Assembly (NCBI GenBank): GCA_964592375.1
Contig: CAZQDP010000079.1
Coordinates: 1 to 9,616 of the forward strand
Direction: 5' to 3'
Length of the DNA stretch: 9,616 nt
Source: CAZQDP01 sp964592375
GTDB taxonomy: Bacteria; Bacillota; Clostridia; RUG12999
The notes beneath the pieces are model-generated. The model was given only the letters and a program-made list of their open reading frames with translations, was not told where the DNA came from and made no database searches. Positions within the stretch are counted from its first letter, which is position 1, and every line of letters begins with the position of its first letter. Made by a program: the position numbers and the translations under genes. Shown here one piece after another: positions 1 to 7,181 of the stretch.

Positions 1-15
1 TGAAATATCAATCAT

Positions 16-34
16 TTTCATGATTATCATTAGT
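16..34 (-). promoter_or_regulatory. Fur-box-like sequence at the left edge
   Basis: Read on the minus strand, this stretch matches 14 of 19 positions of the classical Fur box (GATAATGATAATCATTATC), including an uninterrupted 12-base core AATGATAATCAT at 31-20. The same place contains two overlapping small inverted repeats: ATGAT-T-ATCAT (20-30) and AATCAT-TTTC-ATGATT (10-25). It lies beyond the end of hppA, so if functional it would serve a gene left of the window. AT-rich intergenic DNA can produce such matches by chance, and no promoter or gene is visible next to it, so this is only a candidate. Confidence 0.25.
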
Positions 35-59
35 AGCCTCTACGCCCCACGCTCACAAA

Positions 60-111
60 AAGTGAAAACATCGGCGAAGGCTTTTGCCTTTCTTGCATCT
101 TTTGCGATGCA
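60..111 (-). terminator. possible transcription terminator after hppA
   Basis: Directly after the hppA stop codon there are two perfect small inverted repeats: TGCATC/GATGCA with a 6-base loop (94-111) and AAGGC/GCCTT with a 4-base loop (77-90). On the minus strand they are followed by a T-rich stretch (TTTTCACTTTTT, down to about 56). An alternative outer pairing of CATCG (near 109-105) with CGATG (near 74-69) would place the stem right against the T-run. The stems are short and the T-run is interrupted, so termination activity is plausible rather than clear. Confidence 0.35.
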
Positions 112-2208
112 TTATTTCATGAGCGAAAATTTAATGATGACGGAGGCAAAAACGATGGACACCATGCTCAGTAGCTTGATTAAGATATTGATAGAGGGGC
201 CGGAGGTATCCTTGAACGGATCGCCAACCGTATCGCCTACAACCGCCGCCTTATGGCAATCACTGCCCTTGCCGCCTAAGTTGCCGGCTTCAATATATTT
301 CTTTGCATTATCCCAAGCGCCGCCGGAGTTTGCCATCATCACTGCCAAAACAAAGCCCGTGACCGTAGCGCCTGCCAGCATACCTACAACGCCGCTTACC
401 CCAAGCACAAGACCGACAAGAATAGGGGACAATATGCCTATGAGAGAAGGGAGAATCATTTCTTTTTGTGCTGAGGTGGTGCAAAGTGATACGCAAGCTT
501 CATAATCGGGATCCGCGGTGCCTTCCATCAGGCCCGCAATTTCCTTAAACTGACGGCGAACCTCTACCACAATGCTCTGGGCCGCTTTTCCTACGGCTTC
601 CATCGTAAATGCGGCAAACAAAAATGGCAGCATGGCACCAATAAATAAACCAATCAGTACTGGAGGATTGGTAATGGCAAGCTTTGCCTTATCAATCAGA
701 CCGGGAGCCTGAATGGAAACCTCATCCACATAAGCAGAAATGAGTGCAAGTGCGGTAAGTGCGGCAGAGCCAATAGCAAACCCCTTGCCGGTTGCGGCGG
801 TGGTATTGCCAAGCGAATCCAGTGCATCTGTGCGCCGCCTGACCTCTTCGCCTAAATGCGCCATCTCTGCAATGCCGCCCGCGTTGTCTGCAACCGGGCC
901 GTATGCATCCGTGGCAAGCGTAATTCCTAAGGTGGAGAGCATACCCACAGCCGAGATACCAACGCCATAGAGACCTGCATTGAAACTGATGGCACCACCG
1001 GATAAATAGAAGCTGGCCATCACGGATATGCCCACAATAATAACGGGAATGGCGGTAGAGAGCATTCCAAGAGAAATACCCCCAATGATAATCGTGGCAG
1101 GACCAGTTACCGAGGCTGAGGCGAGTTTCTGCGTTGGTTTATATGTATCTGAGGTGTAATACTCTGTAAAATATCCAATCAACACGCCGGCGATGAGGCC
1201 GGATAAAATGGCGTAATAGACACCGATCTTATCGGGGCCGAGCACGTATAAAACAAGAAAATATGCAGCGACCGCAATGAGGCCGGCACTAATATACGTT
1301 CCTCTTCTCAGAGCGGCAAGGAGCACCTTTTGCTCCGCCTTTTCACCGGACTTAATAAAGAAGGTTCCGATGATAGAGGCGAGCACACCGATGGCCGCCA
1401 TGGACATGGGAATAGAAACACCGGCAAACCCAAGACCTGCCGCAACTGCCAGTGCACAGGTGGATACAATGGAACCGACATAGGATTCATAAAGGTCAGC
1501 GCCCATACCGGCGACATCACCCACATTGTCCCCTACATTATCGGCAATAACAGCGGGGTTGCGCGGATCATCCTCCGGAATGCCGGCTTCCACCTTGCCC
1601 ACTAGGTCTGCACCAACGTCTGCCGCTTTGGTAAAAATACCACCGCCCACACGGGCAAAAAGTGCCATGGAGGAGGCGCCCATTCCAAAGGTCAGCATGG
1701 CCGAGGTGATGTTTTGAATTTGCTGTACTTCGGGCAATGCGCGGTAAAACCATTTCAGGAAAAAGTACCATATGGATAAATCCAAAAGACCCAGTCCTAC
1801 CACCACAAAGCCCATGACCGCACCGGCAGAAAATGCAATTCTAAGACCGGAATTAAGGCTTCTGATGGCTGCATTTGCTGTGCGCGCATTGGCAGATGTT
1901 GCAATTTTCATGCCGAAAAATCCGGACAGACCAGAAAAAAAGCCGCCTGTAATAAAGGCAAAGGGAACAAATGGCGTTAAGAACTTAAAATACGCAAGTA
2001 CGCAAAGTACTGCGAAAACAACCATAAAAAACAGTGCAACGCCGGTATACTGTTTTTTAAGGTAGGCGTCTGCCCCTTTACGTATGGAAAGGGCAATTTT
2101 CGCCATCAGCGCTGTTCCTTCAGATTCCTTCAGAACTCTGATGGACAGAATAACACTGAAAATCAGTGCAAGTGTGGCACCGATTGGCGCCAAGAACGTG
2201 AGATCCAT
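112..2208 (-). CDS. hppA: K+-dependent ion-translocating membrane pyrophosphatase (likely Na+-type)
   Basis: This 698-residue polytopic inner-membrane protein belongs to the membrane-integral pyrophosphatase family and hydrolyses PPi to drive Na+ and/or H+ out of the cytoplasm. Length is typical of bacterial members (about 16 membrane helices). The PPi/Mg-binding loops are intact: DVGADLVGKVE at 197-207, the EDDPRNP...DNVGDNVGD segment at 212-231, the D/N-rich loop near 434-444 (DAYGPVADNAG), and the C-terminal KAAVVGDTVGDPFKDTSGPS block at 653-672. In the GNTTAATGKG motif (467-476) residues A471 and G474 occupy positions that are Lys and Thr in K+-independent enzymes, pointing to K+ dependence. 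Glu241 (DLYESYVGS) sits where Na+-pumping enzymes carry their gating Glu; plant H+-pumps have it four residues later. Na+ versus dual Na+/H+ transport is not resolved. The ATG at 2208 has an AAGGAG SD at 2218-2223, 9 bases away. It appears to be a single-gene unit. Confidence 0.97.
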   Translation of the reverse strand: MDLTFLAPIGATLALIFSVILSIRVLKESEGTALMAKIALSIRKGADAYLKKQYTGVALFFMVVFAVLCVLAYFKFLTPFVPFAFITGGFFSGLSGFFGMKIATSANARTANAAIRSLNSGLRIAFSAGAVMGFVVVGLGLLDLSIWYFFLKWFYRALPEVQQIQNITSAMLTFGMGASSMALFARVGGGIFTKAADVGADLVGKVEAGIPEDDPRNPAVIADNVGDNVGDVAGMGADLYESYVGSIVSTCALAVAAGLGFAGVSIPMSMAAIGVLASIIGTFFIKSGEKAEQKVLLAALRRGTYISAGLIAVAAYFLVLYVLGPDKIGVYYAILSGLIAGVLIGYFTEYYTSDTYKPTQKLASASVTGPATIIIGGISLGMLSTAIPVIIVGISVMASFYLSGGAISFNAGLYGVGISAVGMLSTLGITLATDAYGPVADNAGGIAEMAHLGEEVRRRTDALDSLGNTTAATGKGFAIGSAALTALALISAYVDEVSIQAPGLIDKAKLAITNPPVLIGLFIGAMLPFLFAAFTMEAVGKAAQSIVVEVRRQFKEIAGLMEGTADPDYEACVSLCTTSAQKEMILPSLIGILSPILVGLVLGVSGVVGMLAGATVTGFVLAVMMANSGGAWDNAKKYIEAGNLGGKGSDCHKAAVVGDTVGDPFKDTSGPSINILIKLLSMVSIVFASVIIKFSLMK

Positions 2209-2217
2209 TTTTCAACA

Positions 2218-2235
2218 CTCCTTTTTATTATATCA
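2218..2235 (-). promoter_or_regulatory. extended -10 element and ribosome-binding site of hppA
   Basis: On the minus strand TGATATAAT (2235-2227) is a perfect extended -10 element (TGnTATAAT), followed after four or five A residues by the AAGGAG SD (2223-2218) of hppA. No -35 resembling TTGACA lies 16-18 bases upstream. Transcription starting about 7 bases after the -10 would begin at or inside the SD and give a leader of only about 12 bases. The SD assignment is firm. The promoter assignment is tentative, and a promoter further upstream in 2236-2395 is equally possible. Confidence 0.4.
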
Positions 2236-2395
2236 ATTCACACAAAGCGATTTCGGCGCACATAAGTGCATTCATGAGGAAGCGATCTAATATGCTACGC
2301 CTGCCAAGAAAGGCCACCGCGTTGCACCTTGCATTTTTTTGCCGGGTGCATGTGTAAATTGCTATTATTAAGTTTATCCCAGATGGGGAAAAGCA
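2236..2395. other. intergenic region between the exporter operon and hppA
   Basis: This gap must contain the 3' end of the ABC exporter operon and probably the hppA promoter. I see a widely spaced inverted repeat TGCACC (2323-2328) / GGTGCA (2345-2350) with a 16-base loop, and a short GCAC-ATAA-GTGC hairpin (2258-2269). Neither is followed by a T-run on the minus strand, so no convincing intrinsic terminator is visible after the operon. Read-through into hppA therefore cannot be excluded from the sequence. Confidence 0.5.
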
Positions 2396-4273
2396 CTATT
2401 CATCCCTTGCCTCTATTTGTGCCTGATACATCCTGCTGTATACCCCGCGAAAAGCCATCAGCTCATCGTGGCTTCCCGCCTCTACAATGCCACCATCAGA
2501 CACAACCATGATATGATCCGCTTCCCGAATAGTGGAGAGGCGATGAGCAATGATAAAGGTGGTGCGATTTTGCATCAGGCGGAGCATCGCCTTTTGAATG
2601 TGCAGCTCTGTTCGGGTATCCACAGAGCTGGTGGCCTCATCCAAAATAAGTATCGGTCTATCGGCAAGAACAGCCCTTGCGATTGACAGCAATTGGCGCT
2701 GCCCCTGACTTAAATTGCTGCCGCTTTCGGTAAGCTGCGAATGGTAACCTGCCGGCAGCCGGGATATAAAACCATGTGCTCCTGCCGCTTTTGCGGCATC
2801 AATTACTTCTTCGGCCGTGGCTTCTATGCGGCCGTACCGAATATTATCTTCAATCGTACCCGTAAAAAGGTATGTATCCTGCAGAACAATGCCAAATAGA
2901 CTGCGAAGCGTGTGACGTGCATAGTCTTTGATATTTCTGCCACCCACAAAAATTTCTCCGGAGGTAACATCGTAAAAACGAGATAAGAGGTTCACAATGG
3001 TGGTTTTGCCTGCCCCCGTGGGACCGACAAGCGCCACAGCGCTTCCGGCAGGTACGGTAAAGCTGATATTTTGCAGTACCGGCGAGTGAGGGCTATACCC
3101 AAAGGAAACATTTTTAAACGCCACATCCATGGCAGAGGGCACAACACTTTGTGCATGTTGAGAGTCCTGCGTTTCATTCGGAGTATCAATAATATCAAAA
3201 AAGCGTTCGGCTCCTGCCAGCGCACTGAGCAAAGAATTGTAAATATTGGCTACTTCATTTAGCGGACGAACAAACAGGCGGGAATAGATTAAAAATCCAG
3301 AAATCATCCCAACACTCACAAGGCCCCTCATTGCAAACACACTGCCGGTAAAGGCAACTAGTGTAAAGCTGAGGTTATTAATGACATTCATTAAAGGCAT
3401 TAAAAACCCTGCCCATATCTGAGATTTGATACCGATGCGGCAATACTCTTCAGAAATTTTCTCAAATTCATTGATATTCTCCGTTTGGCGGCAAAAAGCC
3501 CGAACGACCTCAAGACCTGTGATGGTCTCTTCAATATGACCACCCAATTTGCCGAGGAATTTTTGTTGCATCACATAGAGCTTCCGGGTGCGTTTTGTCA
3601 CAATGCCGGTAAGCACAAAAACCAAGGGAACGGTAACGACCGCTGCCAAGGTCAGTGTGGGACTGAGGAGGAGCATCATGGTCAGTGCTCCTGCAATGGT
3701 AATGATACTGGACATCAGCTGGGTGGTGGACTGGGATATCGTGGAGCTGATGTTATCTATATCGTTGGAAAACCGACTCATCATATCTCCGTGGGTGGTG
3801 GTATCGAAAAAAACAATGGGCAGTTTTTGCAGCTTTTGAAATAAACTTCTGCGCAAAGCCAAAATCATTTTTTGCCCTACCCCTGCCATAATAAAATTCT
3901 GTAGGAAGCTTAGCAGGGCGTCTCCCATATAAAACGCAGATAACGCAATTAAAATCATCAGGATATTTGCATCACGGCCACGAGCGCGCAAATCAATGGC
4001 ATCCACCGCAATGGCGATAAACCTAGGTGCGGCAAGTGTGAAGGCGCAGGATATGCCAACCAAGATAAACACAAGAATAAACCATTTCTTTTCCCTGCCA
4101 AAGTATTGCCATAGGCGCATGATGGTTTGGAGGGCATTTTTTGGTTTATCTACCGGCACTGCGCGGTGCATCCCTCCCATGCCAAAGCCTTGACGCATCA
4201 ACCCAACGGGAGGATATACCTTTGCACCGGATTTTCCATCGGAATTCATATGACTAGCCACTGATAGGATCAT
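2396..4273 (-). CDS. ABC exporter subunit with canonical ATPase site (TM288/LmrD-type half-transporter)
   Basis: Half-size ABC exporter of up to 625 residues: a cytoplasmic N-terminal tail rich in Gly and Met (about 1-60), a six-helix type-I exporter membrane domain (about 64-350) and a nucleotide-binding domain (about 383-620). Walker A is GPTGAGKT (417-424), Q-loop Gln465, signature LSQGQ (521-525), Walker B ILILDEAT (541-548) with catalytic Glu546, and H-loop His577. The hydrolytic residues are complete; only the signature departs from LSGGQ. That is what is expected of the subunit that donates its signature to the degenerate site of a heterodimer, and the upstream gene supplies the matching degenerate half. 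The start is uncertain. ATG 4273 lies directly against GGAAAGG (4274-4280); GTG 4261 and ATG 4249 are alternatives, giving an overlap or a 4-bp gap with the upstream stop. Substrate unknown; multidrug export is a family-based guess. Confidence 0.93.
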   Translation of the reverse strand: MILSVASHMNSDGKSGAKVYPPVGLMRQGFGMGGMHRAVPVDKPKNALQTIMRLWQYFGREKKWFILVFILVGISCAFTLAAPRFIAIAVDAIDLRARGRDANILMILIALSAFYMGDALLSFLQNFIMAGVGQKMILALRRSLFQKLQKLPIVFFDTTTHGDMMSRFSNDIDNISSTISQSTTQLMSSIITIAGALTMMLLLSPTLTLAAVVTVPLVFVLTGIVTKRTRKLYVMQQKFLGKLGGHIEETITGLEVVRAFCRQTENINEFEKISEEYCRIGIKSQIWAGFLMPLMNVINNLSFTLVAFTGSVFAMRGLVSVGMISGFLIYSRLFVRPLNEVANIYNSLLSALAGAERFFDIIDTPNETQDSQHAQSVVPSAMDVAFKNVSFGYSPHSPVLQNISFTVPAGSAVALVGPTGAGKTTIVNLLSRFYDVTSGEIFVGGRNIKDYARHTLRSLFGIVLQDTYLFTGTIEDNIRYGRIEATAEEVIDAAKAAGAHGFISRLPAGYHSQLTESGSNLSQGQRQLLSIARAVLADRPILILDEATSSVDTRTELHIQKAMLRLMQNRTTFIIAHRLSTIREADHIMVVSDGGIVEAGSHDELMAFRGVYSRMYQAQIEARDE

Positions 4274-5987
4274 CCTTTCCGATTTGAGATCGGTATATAT
4301 CCCGATAGATATCGCAGCTATGCATTAGCTGCCGATGGGAACCGATACCGGCGATGCCGCCTTCATCCAGTACAATAATTTGATCTGCATGCATGACACT
4401 GCTCATTCGCTGAGCTACAATCAGCTGGGTTGGACTGCTTTTCAAATGGCCAAGTGCATTTCGAATGCTCTGCTCGGTGGAAATATCCACTGCACTTGTG
4501 CTATCGTCCATGATGAGTATTTTAGGACTCCTCATGAGCGCACGCGCAATACAAAGCCTTTGCTTTTGGCCACCGGAAAGATTGATACCGCCTTGCCCCA
4601 ATACAGTTTCAAAGCCCTTGGGAAGACTGCTGATAAAGTCATCAATACAAGCAATTTTTGTAGCCATTTCCATCTCTTCCAAAGTTGCCGAGGAATTGCC
4701 CCATCGTAAGTTTTCTGCTATTGTGCCGGAAAACAATAGGCTTTTTTGGGGAACAATCCCCACAATTTCGCGAAGCGTCTGTATATCCATTTTACGCACA
4801 TCGACACCAAAAACGCAGACACTTCCGCCCGTGGCATCATAAAAACGAGGGATAAGACTGATAAGCGAGCTTTTTCCGCTACCCGTAGAGCCGATCATTC
4901 CAGTGACAGAGCCCTGCTTGCAGGTAAAAGAAATGTCGCTTAGCACATCAGCAACACTGCCGGGATAGGAAAAGCAAACCTTTGAAAAACAGATGGCATC
5001 TGCCGCCGGGGCAGGGGAGATGGGGGGGATATTATCGGTCATATGGCTTTTTTGACAGAGCACCTCACCAATTCGATCCGAGGATGCGCCGGCACGGGTG
5101 AACATGGCAAAAATATTGGAAATTAGCATGAGGGCATGGAGGATTTGGGTCATATATACGATAAATGCACTAATTTTCCCAATTTCCATATTACCGCCGC
5201 CCACAAACAGACTGCCCATATATAGCACAGCAACAATGCCGACATTGATGGTAAGGGTGATAGCAGGGCCAAACACGGAAGTGACGCGGGCAGTATGGGT
5301 GGCCGTTTTGGCAAGAAGACCGGTGGCCGCTTCAAATCGTGCTTCTTCATAATCAAAACGGTTAAAAGCGCGCACCACGCGTACACCCGATAAATATTCA
5401 CGCATAACTGAGCCCATTTTGTCTACCGCACTTTGTACCTTGACAAACCATGGAAAACCAATGCGGATATTGATAATAATAAGAACAGCCACAATGGGGA
5501 GGATGATTGCAAGAATGACAGACATGTTTACATTGAGAATAATGGCCATGACCATTCCGCCGATACACATCATGGGCGCTTTTACAAAAATGCGCATACT
5601 GCCGTTTATAAAATTCTGGAGCTGGGTGATGTCATTGGTCAGCCTTGTGATGAGCGAAGCGGTTTCAAATTGGTCCGTATTCTGCGCAGGAAGAGAAAGG
5701 ATTTTTTTATAGGTATCATTTCGCAAATCCCTTCCAAAGCTTTGGGATACCCTGCCGGCAAGATTATTGCGTAGCAATGCAAAAATCGCACCTAAAAAGG
5801 TAATGGAGAGCATCAGGCCGCCGCTTCGTAGCACATAGTCCATATCTGCCTGCTTCACCCCTGTATCAATCATGCCCGACATCAAGGCGGGCTGCATGAG
5901 GTCGCAAAAGGCTTCGGCACAAAGACAAAGCACGGCCGAGCAAAAAAGCCAAGTATATTTTTTCATATATTGCAACACAAACGACAT
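4254..5987 (-). CDS. ABC exporter subunit with degenerate ATPase site (TM287/LmrC-type half-transporter)
   Basis: 577-residue half-transporter: six-helix membrane domain (about 12-300) followed by a nucleotide-binding domain (about 332-570). Walker A is GSTGSGKS (366-373), Q-loop Gln414 and signature LSGGQ (470-474). Walker B ends in Asp494-Asp495 instead of Asp-Glu, and the H-loop His is replaced by Gln526. This loss of both catalytic Glu and His is the hallmark of the non-hydrolysing site in heterodimeric exporters such as TM287/288, BmrCD and LmrCD. The downstream gene encodes the canonical partner. I chose ATG 5987 because an AGGGGGG ribosome-binding site lies about 7 bases upstream and the protein then starts right before its first helix. 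The reading frame stays open to 6296, but those 103 codons overlap the upstream permease gene and have no family-like sequence. The start is 11 bp after the permease stop (5999), indicating co-transcription and probably translational coupling. Confidence 0.95.
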   Translation of the reverse strand: MSFVLQYMKKYTWLFCSAVLCLCAEAFCDLMQPALMSGMIDTGVKQADMDYVLRSGGLMLSITFLGAIFALLRNNLAGRVSQSFGRDLRNDTYKKILSLPAQNTDQFETASLITRLTNDITQLQNFINGSMRIFVKAPMMCIGGMVMAIILNVNMSVILAIILPIVAVLIIINIRIGFPWFVKVQSAVDKMGSVMREYLSGVRVVRAFNRFDYEEARFEAATGLLAKTATHTARVTSVFGPAITLTINVGIVAVLYMGSLFVGGGNMEIGKISAFIVYMTQILHALMLISNIFAMFTRAGASSDRIGEVLCQKSHMTDNIPPISPAPAADAICFSKVCFSYPGSVADVLSDISFTCKQGSVTGMIGSTGSGKSSLISLIPRFYDATGGSVCVFGVDVRKMDIQTLREIVGIVPQKSLLFSGTIAENLRWGNSSATLEEMEMATKIACIDDFISSLPKGFETVLGQGGINLSGGQKQRLCIARALMRSPKILIMDDSTSAVDISTEQSIRNALGHLKSSPTQLIVAQRMSSVMHADQIIVLDEGGIAGIGSHRQLMHSCDIYRDIYRSQIGKDDPISG

Positions 5988-5998
5988 AACCCGGCCCC

Positions 5999-6874
5999 CT
6001 ATATATTCAGCAATACAATTGCAACAAGACCAATTGCAAGGCTGGCATATGTTCTTACTAAGGGGCGTTCCCCAAAGAATAGGCAGGCGGCCGCGGTTGT
6101 TAGTAAAAGGGTACCTCCTTGCATGGTGGGGAACAGTACACTTGCGGGCATAACAGAAGACAGCGCAAAAGAAGAAAAGTTGCCAAGTGCCAAGGTAACC
6201 GCGGTTGCCACTGCCGGTGCATAGAAAGACTTGTATGTATATGCGTAGTGGACCTTGCTTTGCTTTGCATTTAAGAAGTAGATAAGAATACTGCAAAAGG
6301 CGGCGGACAGAAATGCAAGTGCAAAATATTGGGGTTGCTGCTTGGAAGGTAAAATGTGCTGGTGTAGCTTTGCCATAAACATAATCATCCCATTAGAGGC
6401 AGAGCAAAGCACCGCTGTGAAAAGCCAAATAGCCGAAAAAGGTTTTGAATCCTTTTTGCCGCCAGTGATGATCACAAAAACGGCAAGGATAAGCATAAAT
6501 CCAAGCATTTGCATCAAATGCAATCTTTCACCCAAAAAAAGAATAGACAGAATAGAGGGAAATACTACACAAAAGCTGGCGATGAGGATTGTCAAGGACA
6601 ATGGTCCTGTTCTCATGGCCAAAAGCGCAGTATAGGAACCCAAACAAAAGCTTGCGCCGGCGCAAAGAGCGGTGAGAATAGTAAGCGGGTGAAAAACAAA
6701 ATCACGGCTGATGAGTAGATAAAGTGAGTAACCAGTGCCGCAAATCAAAAACCATGAAAAACCAAAAAGAGGCGGAGCGGTTTTTGAGTTCTCCGAAGTA
6801 TTGGCAAAAACATTCTGCGCAAAATTTCCTGCGGCAAAGAAAAGCATTCCTAAAATTAAAATAATATATTGCAA
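5999..6874 (-). CDS. EamA/DMT-superfamily permease
   Basis: 291-residue integral membrane protein with about ten hydrophobic helices arranged as two homologous halves. Each half ends in the typical EamA pattern: FLGERLHLMQMLGF (113-126) and FFGERPLVRTYASL (266-279). Members export or import small metabolites or drugs; the substrate cannot be read from the sequence. It is the first gene of an operon with the two ABC exporter genes, 11 bp ahead of the next start. The start is TTG 6874. An in-frame TGA at 6886-6884 rules out a longer protein, and the first helix begins at residue 3, so a later ATG (6847) would remove part of it. GGAAGGG (6888-6894) is 13 bases upstream, a rather long spacing. 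An ATG at 6887 is out of frame by one base. Expression should come from the promoter at 6955-6983 and be controlled at the palindrome at 6909-6935. Confidence 0.9.
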   Translation of the reverse strand: MQYIILILGMLFFAAGNFAQNVFANTSENSKTAPPLFGFSWFLICGTGYSLYLLISRDFVFHPLTILTALCAGASFCLGSYTALLAMRTGPLSLTILIASFCVVFPSILSILFLGERLHLMQMLGFMLILAVFVIITGGKKDSKPFSAIWLFTAVLCSASNGMIMFMAKLHQHILPSKQQPQYFALAFLSAAFCSILIYFLNAKQSKVHYAYTYKSFYAPAVATAVTLALGNFSSFALSSVMPASVLFPTMQGGTLLLTTAAACLFFGERPLVRTYASLAIGLVAIVLLNI

Positions 6875-6908
6875 TTTGTTTCTTCATCCCTTCCACTTGT
6901 TCGACCGG

Positions 6909-6935
6909 CATAAAATGTTCAATGAACACTTTATG
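6909..6935. promoter_or_regulatory. 27-bp palindromic operator in the leader of the efflux operon
   Basis: An inverted repeat centred on 6922: inner arms TGTTCA (6916-6921) and TGAACA (6923-6928) flank a single A. After one mismatched pair (A6915/C6929), outer arms CATAAA (6909-6914) and TTTATG (6930-6935) pair perfectly, so 12 of 13 pairs match. Odd symmetry with a single-base centre and two 6-bp half-sites on each side suits a dimeric repressor of the TetR or MarR kind. It lies about 13-39 bases downstream of the predicted transcription start of the permease/ABC operon and 35 bases before the TTG, a position where a bound repressor would block elongation or promoter clearance. The transcript could also fold as a hairpin, but with almost no loop, so a protein-binding site is more likely. 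No regulator gene is in the window. Confidence 0.7.
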
Positions 6936-7166
6936 TTATGTGATTTCAAAGATGATTATATCGGAAATAATTTGCCATGTCAATGCTACGAGCCAATGAA
7001 ATATATATTAGTAATGGTTATTATTAAATTGTAAACTATTTCAAATGTAAAAAACATACAGGCAGGTAAAATGTGAAATTCAGTGCAAGGATTTGGAACT
7101 TTTTTGTGAGAAGCACGTCTAAGATACAGAAATGAAAAAAGGAACATAAAAAATAGTTGTAATGGG
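6936..7166. other. divergent intergenic region upstream of the beta-propeller gene
   Basis: Apart from the minus-strand promoter and operator, this AT-rich DNA must hold the promoter of the plus-strand gene. I find no match as good as the one on the other strand. The best -10 candidate is TAAAAT (7067-7072), with a poor -35 (ATGTAA) 16 bases upstream. An imperfect inverted repeat TTAGTAAT-GGTT-ATTATTAA (7008-7027, one mismatch) is present but is low-complexity. No riboswitch, small RNA or terminator motif was recognised. Confidence 0.4.
6955..6983 (-). promoter_or_regulatory. consensus sigma-A promoter of the permease/ABC exporter operon
   Basis: On the minus strand a perfect TTGACA (-35, 6983-6978) is followed by exactly 17 bases and a perfect TATAAT (-10, 6960-6955). 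Both hexamers and the spacing match the housekeeping sigma-A consensus. The predicted start is about 6948, giving a leader of about 75 bases before the permease. Such a strong core promoter for an efflux operon makes sense only if it is kept down by a repressor, which fits the palindrome just downstream. Confidence 0.9.
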
Positions 7167-7181
7167 ATGGTGGCAAAAATG

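Noticed and set aside
20..505. 161-codon plus-strand open frame over the end of hppA.
   Set aside because: Opposite-strand shadow; low-complexity Thr/Pro/Ala composition produced by the conserved hppA codons.
2311..2332. T-box-like motif on the minus strand (AAGGTGCAACGCGG) before hppA.
   Set aside because: The T-box core GGTGGnACCGCG is not matched, there is no specifier stem and no following terminator with a T-run; hppA is also not an expected T-box target.
5988..6296. N-terminal extension of the degenerate ABC subunit by 103 codons.
   Set aside because: It lies entirely within the permease gene in another frame, is Cys-rich and unlike any exporter N-terminus. ATG 5987 has its own ribosome-binding site.
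7008..7027. Imperfect inverted repeat TTAGTAAT/ATTATTAA as a possible second operator.
   Set aside because: Low-complexity AT-rich DNA with a mismatch, not placed relative to any recognisable promoter.
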